From Methylocapsa acidiphila B2 (GTDB lineage: Bacteria; Pseudomonadota; Alphaproteobacteria; Rhizobiales; Beijerinckiaceae), in NCBI RefSeq assembly GCF_000427445.1, contig NZ_KE386496.1, forward strand, positions 2,336,506 through 2,400,505: a DNA stretch of 64,000 bases. The letters run 5' to 3'. The translations under genes and the position numbers were made by a program. Under the pieces are notes generated by a model, which worked only from the letters and a program-made list of their open reading frames with translations, was not told the DNA's origin and did not search any database. The stretch's first letter is position 1, and each line of letters opens with the position of its first letter. This document shows positions 55,429 through 64,000 of this stretch, piece by piece.

Positions 55429-58400
55429 ATGCAATACCTGAATTCTCAGATAGATAGCTTACTGCGCCTGCCCCTGCCCGACGCGACGCCCTCCTTACCC
55501 ACAGCCTCGATCAATCTTCGCGGACTGCACGGCGTCCTTTTGACCACGACGGCTGTCGCCGCTCTGCTGGCGCTGCAGGATGCGGCGCTCGCTGGACCAA
55601 CTGGAGGAACCGTCGTCGAGGGCTCGGCCAATATCTCGCAGTCTGGAAGCACGACCAACATCAACCAGTCCAGCAGCAAGGCCATCATCAACTGGCAGGG
55701 CTTCTCCATCGGGTCCCAGGAGACAGTCAACTTCAACCAGCCGAGCAGTTCGTCGGTGACGCTCAACCGCGTCATCGGCAATGAGCAAAGCATCATCTCC
55801 GGCGCGCTCAACGCCAATGGTCAGGTCTTCATCATCAATTCGGCGGGCGTCCTCTTCACCAAGGATTCGCAGGTCAATGTCGGCGGACTCGTCGCCTCAA
55901 CGCTCGACATTTCCAACAAGAATTTCATGGCCGGAAACTACGTATTCTCTGGCTCCTCCTCGGCCTCCGTGGTCAATATGGGCACGATCCACGCAGCCGA
56001 CGGCGGCTATGTCGCGCTGCTCGGCCAAACGGTCTCCAACCAGGGCGTGATCACGGCCACGCTGGGGACCGTCGCCATGGCCTCGGGCAATAAGATCGCC
56101 CTCAATTTCAACGGAGATTCCCTTGTCGACGTGACCATCGACGAAGGGACGCTGAACGCGCTGGTGGAGAACAAGGGCGCGATCAAAGCCGACGGTGGGC
56201 GGGTGGTGTTGACCGCCAAGGCGGCCGACGCGGTGCTCTCGGCGCAGGTCAACAATAGCGGCGTCATCCAGGCGCAGACCATGGCGGCGCTCAAAGGCGG
56301 CTCCGGCGCATCGGCGACAGCGCATGTGGGATCGATCAAGCTTCTGGCTTCTGGCGGAACTGTGAAAGTCGCCGGCAAGCTCGACGCCTCGGCGCCGAAG
56401 GGCGGAAATGGCGGCAAGATCGAGACCAGCGGCAACCGGGTCACGATCGCCGACGACGCTGTCATCACCACCAAATCGGCGAGCGGCGACAACGGAACCT
56501 GGCTGATCGACCCCGACGGGTTCAACATCGGGGGACCTCAAGCCGACATCAGCGGGACTCTTCTCAGCAGTCTTCTTGGCTTCAACAACATCACGCTGCA
56601 ATCGACCGACGGGCATGGCGTCGACGGGAACATCAATGTCAACGCGCCCGTGACCTGGTCGGCGAACACGACCCTGACTCTGGACGCGACGAACAATATC
56701 AACATCAATGCGCCGATCACGGCGACGGGCCTCTCCGCCGGGCTCGTGCTGAACTATGGCGGCTACGCGACCACCGGGAGCGTCAAGGCGGGGACGGACT
56801 ATTACATCAACAATATAACGACGAACTCAGATGGAAGCGTGCAGGTCAGTCCAGCCTCGATCACGCTGAGCGGCGACAACGCTAGCCTCTCCATCAACGG
56901 CCAGGCCTACACGCTCATCCACACCATGGCCCAGCTCGAGGCGATCAGCACGCCGGTGCTCGACGCCAATGGGAACCAGGTTTACAGTGATTGGGATGGA
57001 ACGCCTGTCTACACCGCGGCGACAGGGTACTATGCCCTCGCCGAGAATTTGGACGCATCAGGCAAGACTTATTCCGGCTCCGTGATCAATACCTTGTCCG
57101 GCACGCTCGCCGGGCTCGGGCACAAGGTCAGCAACCTGACCATTACTGACACAAAAGGTTACGGCAACGATGGCTTGATCGGCCAAGTTGGCTCAATTGC
57201 CACTGACGGCACCGTCTCGAGCACCGGCACAGTCCGCGACATCGGTCTGGTGAACGCGACAATCACCGACGATACCGGAGTTGGCAGAGGAGGCGGCGCC
57301 GACGGCGCCTTAGCCGGAGTCAATAACCAGGGAAGCTCAATCAGCAACGTCTACGCGATCAACGCGATAATGACGGGGGTCTTCCAGGTCGGCGGGCTGG
57401 TCGGCCGCAATCAGGGCGCTATCGACAACGCACATACGGTCACGACCATATCGGCCCTCGACGCCGGCTCGGACTATGGCGGGTTGGTTGGGTTCAATCT
57501 CGGGACCATAGACAACTCCAGCGCCAAAGCGAAGATAACGAGCGCAGGCGTGCTGAGCGATGGCGGCAGCAGCCTTACCTTCAGCACCAACATCGGCGGG
57601 CTGGTCGGGTACAACGCAGGCTCCATCAACAACTCCCACGCCTTTGTGGACATAACAGCCACGAACGGCTGGGAGGTCGGCGGACTGGTCGGGTACAACG
57701 CCTCGGGCTTCGACAGTACAAGCCGCCCTGGCAAGATCACAGGATCGAGCGCGGTTGGAACCGTGAATGCGACATGGACCTATACCCAGGTCAATGGCCA
57801 AAACTATGGCGGGCTGGTTGGAGAGAATTCCGGCGGCTCCATCATTGACTCCGCCTCCAATGTCAATCTGACCGTGACTGCGACGAATGGCTCCTTTGTA
57901 CAGAATATAGGCGGCCTGGTTGGGTCAAACTCTTCAAATATTTTCGATGGGACAGGCGGCGCGATCACCAATTCCACGTCCTATGGGAATGTGAGCACCA
58001 GCGGGCTTGCCTTCGAAGTCGGAGGTCTGGTCGGACTGAACTTCGACGGCACCTTCAATGGCGATCACGCCTTCGGGAATGTGAATGGCACCGTCGATGT
58101 CGGCGGGTTGGTCGGGTCAAACGAAATTGGCTCAATCAGCGATAGCACTGCCAGCGGGACGGTGACGGGCAAGGCGAATGTAAACGGGTTGGTCGGTTCT
58201 AATGGCGGAACAGTCGCCAACAGCACCTATCAAAACGCGGCTGCGGCGGCCGCGGCGGCCGCGGCTCAACAGCTCGCGCAGGAGGCGGCGACCGCAACGG
58301 CGGCGGCGAATGTGATCTCGACGACCAATGCGGAGATGACGGCGGCGACGCCGCCGAGCGGATCGCAATCAACCGCAGGCAAGGAGAAAGTCGCCGCCAT

Positions 58401-58713
58401 CGCCGGTCCTAAGATCGACGACAACCTGACGATCAAAGAGCCGCCGCCATCCTCAGGCGCAGCCGGCGGGGGGCGAGCAAACCGCGGCGGCGATTCGGAG
58501 GCCGCCGCAGGCGAGGAGGAGAACGCCGCGAGCGAGGCGCCCCGCGCGCGTCATCATGTGTCCTCCAGGTCAACGACGCGGAAAGCTGTCGTGAAGGTCA
58601 AGGGCGCCGGCTTCGGCGCCACCATCCGCCATATCGAGATCGACGGCGAGCGCTACAATTTGGAGGACAGTTCCTCCAAGAACGGCGGCTCCGCCCCCGA
58701 GAAAGCCCAGTAG
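55429..58713 (+). CDS. Two-partner secretion exoprotein TpsA (filamentous haemagglutinin-like) with GLUG repeats
   Basis: 1094 aa from the ATG at 55429, which gives an extended signal peptide ending near LAGPTGG. The TPS (haemagglutination activity) domain follows: AIINWQGFSIGSQETVNFNQ, then NGQVFIINSAGVLFTKDSQV and VGGLVASTLDIS. The second half carries eight GGLVG units and one NGLVG, classical GLUG repeats. The C-terminus is Ala-rich, then charged, with no autotransporter barrel. Secreted across the outer membrane by the TpsB encoded 31 nt downstream. Adhesin or ligand-capture function is inferred from the family. Confidence 0.9.
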   Translation: MQYLNSQIDSLLRLPLPDATPSLPTASINLRGLHGVLLTTTAVAALLALQDAALAGPTGGTVVEGSANISQSGSTTNINQSSSKAIINWQGFSIGSQETVNFNQPSSSSVTLNRVIGNEQSIISGALNANGQVFIINSAGVLFTKDSQVNVGGLVASTLDISNKNFMAGNYVFSGSSSASVVNMGTIHAADGGYVALLGQTVSNQGVITATLGTVAMASGNKIALNFNGDSLVDVTIDEGTLNALVENKGAIKADGGRVVLTAKAADAVLSAQVNNSGVIQAQTMAALKGGSGASATAHVGSIKLLASGGTVKVAGKLDASAPKGGNGGKIETSGNRVTIADDAVITTKSASGDNGTWLIDPDGFNIGGPQADISGTLLSSLLGFNNITLQSTDGHGVDGNINVNAPVTWSANTTLTLDATNNININAPITATGLSAGLVLNYGGYATTGSVKAGTDYYINNITTNSDGSVQVSPASITLSGDNASLSINGQAYTLIHTMAQLEAISTPVLDANGNQVYSDWDGTPVYTAATGYYALAENLDASGKTYSGSVINTLSGTLAGLGHKVSNLTITDTKGYGNDGLIGQVGSIATDGTVSSTGTVRDIGLVNATITDDTGVGRGGGADGALAGVNNQGSSISNVYAINAIMTGVFQVGGLVGRNQGAIDNAHTVTTISALDAGSDYGGLVGFNLGTIDNSSAKAKITSAGVLSDGGSSLTFSTNIGGLVGYNAGSINNSHAFVDITATNGWEVGGLVGYNASGFDSTSRPGKITGSSAVGTVNATWTYTQVNGQNYGGLVGENSGGSIIDSASNVNLTVTATNGSFVQNIGGLVGSNSSNIFDGTGGAITNSTSYGNVSTSGLAFEVGGLVGLNFDGTFNGDHAFGNVNGTVDVGGLVGSNEIGSISDSTASGTVTGKANVNGLVGSNGGTVANSTYQNAAAAAAAAAAQQLAQEAATATAAANVISTTNAEMTAATPPSGSQSTAGKEKVAAIAGPKIDDNLTIKEPPPSSGAAGGGRANRGGDSEAAAGEEENAASEAPRARHHVSSRSTTRKAVVKVKGAGFGATIRHIEIDGERYNLEDSSSKNGGSAPEKAQ

Positions 58714-58744
58714 CGAAACGCTCTGGCCTGAAAGGTCTATAGCA

Positions 58745-60469
58745 ATGAAATACGGCACGTTCATCGCCTGCTGCGGCGCGTTTCAAGCAGCTTTGTTCAC
58801 AGCGCCACAAGCCATCGCGCAGGTCGCGACGCCGGTTCTGCCGTATAATCTGGGCGACGCGGTCCGCGACGCGGACGCCGCGCGGCGCGCGCCTCTGCCG
58901 CCGCCGCAGGCCCAGCCGGTCTTGCCGCAGGTCTCCGAGCCGCGCCTCGTCATCAAGGACCATGAGACGCTTTTCGTACGCAGCATCGAGGTCGAAGGCC
59001 CCAATCTTATCGCTTCGGCCGAGGTGCAAGAGGTCCTCGCGCCCTTCGAAAACCGCAAGCTCACGCTTTCCGAGATCTATGACGCGGCGGACAAGGTCAC
59101 GACCCTCTACCGCACGCGCGGCTATCTCGTCGCCAAGGCCTATGTGCCGGCGCAGGACGCGCGCGGAGGCGTCCTGCGGATCAAGCTGATCCCCGGCCAA
59201 TATGGCGAAATCGCGCTCAAGAACCAATCGCTCGTCCGCGACGATTTTCTCCAAGCCCTGCTCGGTCACGCGCTCGGCGGCTCTCCCTATGTTCAAAAGG
59301 ATCCGCTCGAGCGCGCCATGCTGCTGACGTCCGATTTGCCGGGAGCGGCCATGCCGCGCGTGGCGGTCGGTCCGGGACGGGAGGCCGAGACCTCCGACTT
59401 CGTGTTGAACGTGCCGGAAGGCCGCCGCTTCGACGGCTATCTCGTCGGCGACAATTTCGGCTCGCCCTATACGGGGCGGGATCGCGTCAGCGCCTCGCTC
59501 TCCTTGAATTCGCCGCTGGGCTACGGGGACCGTCTCTACGCCTTCGGCATCGTGTCGCAGGAGACCAATCTCGTGAACGGGCGGGTCGCCTACGCCTTTC
59601 CGATCGGCTATGACGGGATGCGCGGCGAGATCGGCGCCTTCCGGACGACCTATGTGCTCGGCGGCGTTTACGAGAGCCTTGACGGGACCGGCGTCGCGGA
59701 CGGGTTGACTGCGACCTTGACCTATCCGATCGCGCGCCAGCGGGACCACAGCATTTATGTCGCCGCCAACTACACGCACAAGGAGTTGAACGACAAGGTG
59801 CTCGGCGCCTCGGTCGCAAATCGCACGATCGATCTCGCGACGCTGAGCGTCTCAGGCGATACGTTCGGATCGGTCTTCGGCCTGCCTGTGACGACGAGCA
59901 CGACCTTCTCCTATACGGCCGGCAATGTCGACTTCCCCGATTACAAGCAGATGGTCTCCAATATCGTCGGCGCCGATACATACGGCATTTACGAGCGGGT
60001 GAACCTCTCCTTCAACGCAACCCTCGCGTTGAATGACAAGCTCTCTCTCTCGACCTTATTGCGCGCGCAGAAGTCCCTGTCCGGGAATCTCGACTCGAGC
60101 GAGCAGATGAGCCTCACCGGCTATTGGGGCGTTCGGTCCTATGACGAAGGCCTGAGCGGCGACAGCGGCTATCTCGTCACGCCCGAACTGAAATATGCGC
60201 TGCCGGACTTCTATCTCTACCGCCATTCGCTCGGGCTCTTCACCGACGTCGGCGCCGCCTGGCTCGCGGACGGCTCCTACACGACGACGCAAAGAACCTA
60301 CACTCAGCTGAATGACATAGGCCTCGGCTATTATGCGACCTTTGAATATTCGCAGCAAAGGTTCTTCCTGATTAAGGCTCAGGTCGCCCACACCTATGGT
60401 TCGGACACGGGCGCGTCGACCTATAACCGAGGCACAAAAGGATTGTTCCAGGTCGGGCTCACCTTTTAG
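58745..60469 (+). CDS. Two-partner secretion translocator TpsB (FhaC/ShlB family)
   Basis: 574 aa. Signal peptide (about 1-25), a short Pro-rich region, POTRA domain(s) at about 73-195 (FVRSIEVEGPNLIASAEVQE, YRTRGYLVAKAYVPAQD), then a 16-strand barrel (GYLVGDNFGSPYTGRDRVSA) ending in FQVGLTF with a terminal Phe. AAAGG lies upstream of the ATG. Forms a pair with the preceding TpsA. Confidence 0.93.
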   Translation: MKYGTFIACCGAFQAALFTAPQAIAQVATPVLPYNLGDAVRDADAARRAPLPPPQAQPVLPQVSEPRLVIKDHETLFVRSIEVEGPNLIASAEVQEVLAPFENRKLTLSEIYDAADKVTTLYRTRGYLVAKAYVPAQDARGGVLRIKLIPGQYGEIALKNQSLVRDDFLQALLGHALGGSPYVQKDPLERAMLLTSDLPGAAMPRVAVGPGREAETSDFVLNVPEGRRFDGYLVGDNFGSPYTGRDRVSASLSLNSPLGYGDRLYAFGIVSQETNLVNGRVAYAFPIGYDGMRGEIGAFRTTYVLGGVYESLDGTGVADGLTATLTYPIARQRDHSIYVAANYTHKELNDKVLGASVANRTIDLATLSVSGDTFGSVFGLPVTTSTTFSYTAGNVDFPDYKQMVSNIVGADTYGIYERVNLSFNATLALNDKLSLSTLLRAQKSLSGNLDSSEQMSLTGYWGVRSYDEGLSGDSGYLVTPELKYALPDFYLYRHSLGLFTDVGAAWLADGSYTTTQRTYTQLNDIGLGYYATFEYSQQRFFLIKAQVAHTYGSDTGASTYNRGTKGLFQVGLTF

Positions 60470-60514
60470 GTCCGATCCCCAAATGGGACGCGGCGAGATT
60501 TGGAGAAATTCATA

Positions 60515-60943
60515 ATGCGCATGGATTGGCTGTCGAACGCGATCGACTTCGGCGTCATCGGACTGCTTGGCGCCCTCAGCGTCATTGTCGTCGGCGTCGT
60601 CATAGAAAGGGTTGTCTTTTACCGGTCCGTCGACGTGCGCGGCTACAAGAGCGCGAAGGCGCTCGAGCTCGAGTTGAGCCAGAGGCTCTTCTTGATCGGC
60701 TCCGTCGCGGCGAACGCGCCTTATATCGGCCTGCTCGGAACCGTTCTCGGCATCATGCTGACTTTCTACAATATGGGCCTCGACGCGACGGCTGACGCCG
60801 CCAAGATCATGACCGGCCTCGCCCTTGCCCTCAAGGCGACGGCGGTCGGCCTGGTCGTGGCTCTCGTGTCGGTGACGAGCTACAATGCGCTCTTGCGCAA
60901 GGCGAAAGTTATGCTGCTGCAATGGGAAATCGGCCATGGATGA
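60515..60943 (+). CDS. exbB: ExbB-type proton-channel protein (short form)
   Basis: 142 aa, MotA/TolQ/ExbB family. Three hydrophobic helices (about 11-31, 65-90 and 107-128), with [17 protein letters not shown] and [17 protein letters not shown], the conserved family core. It is much shorter than E. coli ExbB (244 aa), like the compact ExbB forms of some other bacteria. GGAG precedes the ATG at 60515. Overlaps exbD by 8 nt. Confidence 0.9.
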   Translation: MRMDWLSNAIDFGVIGLLGALSVIVVGVVIERVVFYRSVDVRGYKSAKALELELSQRLFLIGSVAANAPYIGLLGTVLGIMLTFYNMGLDATADAAKIMTGLALALKATAVGLVVALVSVTSYNALLRKAKVMLLQWEIGHG

Positions 60944-61319
60944 GCGGCCCTTCGAGACGATCAACGTCATTCCCTTCGTCGACATCATGCTCGTCCTTCT
61001 CGCCATGGTGTTGACCACGGCCAATTTCATCGCAACAGGGCGCATACCCGTCGCCTTGCCCCAGGCCTCGCACGCGGATGTCGAGAAGCAAAAGAACACG
61101 ATCATCGAGCTCGCCGCCGACGGCCAGATCTATTTCGAGGGGCAGCCCGCGTCGAAGGAGGAGCTCGAGGCGCGGCTCGCGAGCCTCCCGGCCGATGCGT
61201 CCTTCTTGATCCGGGCGGATCGCGGGATCGCCTTCCAGCGCTTCATCGACGTCGCCGATATTCTGAAGGGGCTGAAGTTTACAAAGGTCGCCGTTCAAGT
61301 CGAGGGCGCAGCCAAATAG
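60936..61319 (+). CDS. exbD: ExbD-type energy transducer component
   Basis: 127 aa, one N-terminal helix containing the essential Asp (D16 in [14 protein letters not shown]), then a periplasmic domain with [16 protein letters not shown] and [20 protein letters not shown]. Works with ExbB to energise TonB with the proton motive force. Confidence 0.93.
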   Translation: MDERPFETINVIPFVDIMLVLLAMVLTTANFIATGRIPVALPQASHADVEKQKNTIIELAADGQIYFEGQPASKEELEARLASLPADASFLIRADRGIAFQRFIDVADILKGLKFTKVAVQVEGAAK

Positions 61320-61360
61320 CCCTTCGGATTTCGTTCATGCGCCACGGGCGCGGAGGGAAA

Positions 61361-62086
61361 ATGGGCAAGATAAAATTCACGATCTATCATGGCGTGGCAG
61401 CGTCCTTCTTGCTGCATTCCGCGCTCAGCGTGCCTATCGCCGTCTACGGCCTCGCGCGCGAGCAGGACGAGCCGACGCTCGTCGTCGAGCTGCGCGGCGC
61501 CGTCGCCGAGGTTCAAGTCGAGCAAAAGCTCCAACAGCAGACGAGCACGCAGGCCAGGCCAGTGGCGGACGAGCAGGCGAAGACCACGGAAGATACGCCT
61601 GAAAAGACGGCGGCTCCCGATCAGCCCGAGGAGCTCAAGCCCGACGACGACGATGCGGCGACGCCGCCGCCCGCGCCGCAAACGCCGCAAACGCCGCCCG
61701 TCGAGGCGAAGACCGGAAATCCGGGGGCCAGCAATACGCCGGGGGCGGACGAGGCGCAAAAGGCGCAAATCATCAGGAAGGCTCGTGACGAGGAAATGAA
61801 TCTCCTCAAGGCCTATGTGAAAGCGCTGCGGAAAAAGGTCCAAACCAATCTCGTCTATCCGGACGAAGGCCGCGCGCGCGGCCTGCAAGGAGAGGCGACG
61901 GTCTCCTTCACTGTTCTCGAAAGCGGACAGATCCGCGAAGGGACATTGAAGATCGTCGCGAGCAGCGGCCAGGCGCAACTGGATTCGAGCGCGCTGAAGA
62001 CCATTCGCTCAAGCGCGCCCTTTGACGCGCCGCCCCGGCAAATGACCGTGGTCATTGATGTCGGCTACGGCCGCAAGCATCGTTAA
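61361..62086 (+). CDS. tonB: TonB energy transducer
   Basis: 241 aa. N-terminal anchor (about 5-24, with HGVAASFLLHSALSVPIAVY including the signal-anchor His), acidic/Pro-rich spacer (50-125), and a C-terminal TonB domain (LVYPDEGRARGLQGEATVSF, DSSALKTIRSSAPFDAPP). GGAGG precedes the ATG at 61361. It completes exbB-exbD-tonB. No TonB-dependent receptor is in the window. Confidence 0.92.
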   Translation: MGKIKFTIYHGVAASFLLHSALSVPIAVYGLAREQDEPTLVVELRGAVAEVQVEQKLQQQTSTQARPVADEQAKTTEDTPEKTAAPDQPEELKPDDDDAATPPPAPQTPQTPPVEAKTGNPGASNTPGADEAQKAQIIRKARDEEMNLLKAYVKALRKKVQTNLVYPDEGRARGLQGEATVSFTVLESGQIREGTLKIVASSGQAQLDSSALKTIRSSAPFDAPPRQMTVVIDVGYGRKHR

Positions 62087-62219
62087 GGCGCCCGGCGGCC
62101 CGCCGCCGGAGCAGGTGCGCGCCTGAAACATCGGCTAAAAGGCCGAAATATGTCCATATAATATCAATATATTGAAAATAATCGGCGCATTTTTAGGCTT
62201 TTTTGCGCCGTTATGGCCA

Positions 62220-62234
62220 TGTTATAGATTTACA
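62220..62234. promoter_or_regulatory. Imperfect dyad resembling the putative Zur site
   Basis: TGTTATAGATTTACA upstream of the ModA-like gene shares TGTTATA and TTACA with the dyad at 23648. It may be a metal-responsive operator or an AT-rich coincidence. Confidence 0.25.
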
Positions 62235-62258
62235 TGTCGCACGGGACTCGTGGCCGTA

Positions 62259-62274
62259 TCGGCCTTTCGGCCGA
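62259..62274 (+). other. Short leader hairpin before the ModA-like gene
   Basis: TCGGCC pairs with GGCCGA around TTTC and is followed by AATTTTC. It could be a weak terminator for tonB or an attenuator of the next gene. Confidence 0.3.
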
Positions 62275-62353
62275 ATTTTCTGCCAATAACAATAAATTAC
62301 ATGGCCACGCAGGAAGGGCGGCGTAGACCTGCAACGAGAGGGGACAACAATAA

Positions 62354-63256
62354 ATGTCGAAATATACGCTAATAAAGCTCGCGATCGGCGCTTGGGCGCT
62401 TGCGCAGGCGTGCGCGCCCGCGCAAGCGGCTTGCACGACAACGTCGAACATTACCGTCGCGGTGTCGCCGACCGCCGCGAACACATTCTCGGATATCGTC
62501 GCCGACTTCCAGGCTGCCTATTCAGCGTCCTATACGTCAACTTGTTATACGGTATCTTTAGTTAGCGACTCCGATGCTTCAATCGAGAACACTATCGTCG
62601 CCGCGGGCGGAAACAGCGCCTATGACATCATGATCTCGAAGTCGCCAGTCGTTCCGGTGGAGCTTGCCCTAAAATACTCGAGTTATGTGGCCGCATCGCC
62701 TTTCGCCGTCGCTAAGGACCCGCTTGTCCTTTACTCGGTCACGACGGACATCTCTGGCGGCTTGCCATCTGCGCTGAGCGCGTTTTCGGTTCCAGATCCC
62801 GCGACGCTGGACCCTTACGGCCTAGCCGCAGTGCAAGCCATGAAAGGCGCATGGCTTTACGCCGTGGGCAAGAAACTCGCGACCAAGACGCCGGACGCCA
62901 TCAGCTCTTGGACCCAAGTTGAATATGGCGGATTGACCTATGGCTTTACCGGCAAGTCGCAGATTTGCACGAATGTGACGGGCCTCTCGGAAGACTATGA
63001 GACAGGCAGCTTTCACCACGAGTATGTTCAGGGCGTCGATTATTTCAATGGCATTGCGTGGACGGGCGTGAAGCTCAGCCGTCTCTCTGGGGGCGTCGCC
63101 GTGCGGACAGCCGGCCAGGAGGCGGCGCTCAACGCCTTCATCAGCTTTCTGAGCGCGACAAGCGTGCCGGTGACTAATCCGCAGAATACGGGCGCGTCGC
63201 TACAGCTGAACGCCGGGTTGACAGACTTGGCGCAGCACTGCCTCAAAAATCCGTAG
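62354..63256 (+). CDS. ModA-like periplasmic binding protein, paralogue 1
   Basis: 300 aa. Signal peptide ends near AQAA (about residue 26). The mature part follows the ModA/type II binding-protein pattern: NITVAVSPTAANTFSDIVAD, YDIMISKSPVVPVELA, PDPATLDPYGLAAVQAMKG. Cysteines (about 27, 63, 206) may form disulfides. The usual molybdate permease genes modBC do not follow; instead a second paralogue does. Ligand could be molybdate, tungstate or another oxyanion. Confidence 0.78.
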   Translation: MSKYTLIKLAIGAWALAQACAPAQAACTTTSNITVAVSPTAANTFSDIVADFQAAYSASYTSTCYTVSLVSDSDASIENTIVAAGGNSAYDIMISKSPVVPVELALKYSSYVAASPFAVAKDPLVLYSVTTDISGGLPSALSAFSVPDPATLDPYGLAAVQAMKGAWLYAVGKKLATKTPDAISSWTQVEYGGLTYGFTGKSQICTNVTGLSEDYETGSFHHEYVQGVDYFNGIAWTGVKLSRLSGGVAVRTAGQEAALNAFISFLSATSVPVTNPQNTGASLQLNAGLTDLAQHCLKNP

Positions 63257-63363
63257 ATGACAACGCCGCCGGATTGGCGAGCGAACCGCCCCGTCAAATT
63301 CGGACACACATGATGCGACGTCAATGAGTCATCGCGACTCCAGAAGACATTAGGGAAACAGCC

Positions 63364-64000
63364 ATGTCGACAAAAAAGAACATAGTTTTTGCGGCGTCTG
63401 TTCTTGCTGCCGCAGCCGTCACGAGCGGCCCGGCGCAGGCGACGTCAATCAATATCGCCGTCGCGGCGAATTTCGCAGGGGCGATCGCGGCCTTAGCCGC
63501 TCAGTTCCTACAGACCGCCCCGTATTCGACGAAGGGGTATAGCGTATCGTACACCTCGGACTCATCAGCTGTTCTGCTGGCAGCTATACAAAACCACACC
63601 GCGAGCTATGACCTCTTCCTGTCAGCGGACGCGACCCGACCGAATACGCTTACGGCGTCGCCAAATCTGCAATCCACCGGGGCAGTTGGAACATGCACGA
63701 CGACATGTGGGATAGGCGCCCCATTCCTCTATGCCGTTGGCGAGTTGGAGCTGTGGTCTCCGACGTTGACAACCGTCGCCAGCGGCCTTCCCACGACTGG
63801 CGTTCCTCCGTTTAGCCCAGCCATCGTCATCGCCGATCCGTCCAAAGCTCCATATGGTTTTGCGGCGCAGCAGGTTCTCGCGCACTCGCCCTGGTCGCTT
63901 CCGCGGACCGGAGATCCGACGGTGAGTTGCAAGGACCCGAATTCGGGGGCGACCGCCACTTGCTTGTCTCAGGCGACGAGCGAAGGCCTTTATGAGCAAT
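63364..64000 (+). CDS. ModA-like periplasmic binding protein, paralogue 2 (cut by the right edge)
   Basis: First 212 codons only. ATG at 63364 with AGGGAAACAGCC upstream. Signal peptide MSTKKNIVFAASVLAAAAV ends near AQA, then INIAVAANFAGAIAALAAQF, SYDLFLSADATRPNTL and IADPSKAPYGFAAQQVL, a clearer ModA match than its neighbour. It lies 107 nt after paralogue 1 in the same direction. Confidence 0.8.
   Translation, partial: MSTKKNIVFAASVLAAAAVTSGPAQATSINIAVAANFAGAIAALAAQFLQTAPYSTKGYSVSYTSDSSAVLLAAIQNHTASYDLFLSADATRPNTLTASPNLQSTGAVGTCTTTCGIGAPFLYAVGELELWSPTLTTVASGLPTTGVPPFSPAIVIADPSKAPYGFAAQQVLAHSPWSLPRTGDPTVSCKDPNSGATATCLSQATSEGLYEQ

Overview
The window is 64 kb of GC-rich DNA with no rRNA, tRNA, CRISPR array or insertion sequence that I could recognise. 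Protein content points to a free-living, nitrogen-fixing alphaproteobacterium of the Hyphomicrobiales. The clues are a contiguous nifHDKE(N) operon, the Ccm cytochrome c maturation genes, Omp25/RopB-type porins, TAXI, DUF2092 and DUF465 proteins, and a rhizobial-type palindromic repeat. A Methylocystaceae/Beijerinckiaceae relative (methanotroph or phototroph) is my best guess, but no methane or photosynthesis gene is present to prove it.

Layout. 1-6253 (minus): nifH-nifD-nifK-nifE-nifN (nifN cut by the left edge), with a perfect hairpin in each of the first three gene junctions and two Bfd-type [2Fe-2S] domains fused to NifE. 6254-6701: divergent control region with a canonical sigma-54 promoter for nifH, two perfect NifA sites, and a second, weaker -24/-12 candidate facing the other way. 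6702-9717 (plus): a nif-linked operon of a degenerate receiver protein, a NifO-like protein and a SagB-type double nitroreductase fused to a GlpE-like rhodanese. 9786-22862: housekeeping and orphan genes (mutM, L,D-transpeptidase, a YqjI-type PadR regulator with a tandem operator, an esterase, typA, a TAXI protein, cysG, a lower-GC orphan and a solute-binding protein).

22890-29638: Sco protein, then a zinc homeostasis block (small membrane protein, znuC, znuB, znuA, a His-rich COG0523 GTPase and a WD40 protein) preceded by a Zur-like dyad, then thiD. 29652-43145: DUF1810, prfC, a GlcG/HbpS-like exported protein with a strong terminator, a small cytochrome c, asd, an unusual outer-membrane fusion of an Omp25-like barrel and an omptin-type protease, leuB and acnA. 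43280-49114: ccmAB and ccmCDG, split by a DUF2092 gene, a Gly/His-rich exported protein and a porin. 49194-55074: a TPR-OGT-methyltransferase fusion, a small DNA-binding-like protein and an ABC-2 exporter.

55429-64000 (plus): a two-partner secretion pair (TpsA with GLUG repeats, TpsB) followed directly by exbB-exbD-tonB and two tandem ModA-like periplasmic binding proteins with no ABC permease in view. This last block is the best candidate for an undescribed system: an exported adhesin or metallophore-like protein coupled to TonB-energised uptake and orphan oxyanion-binding proteins. Other leading observations are the porin-omptin fusion and the nif-linked pseudo-receiver/SagB-rhodanese operon.
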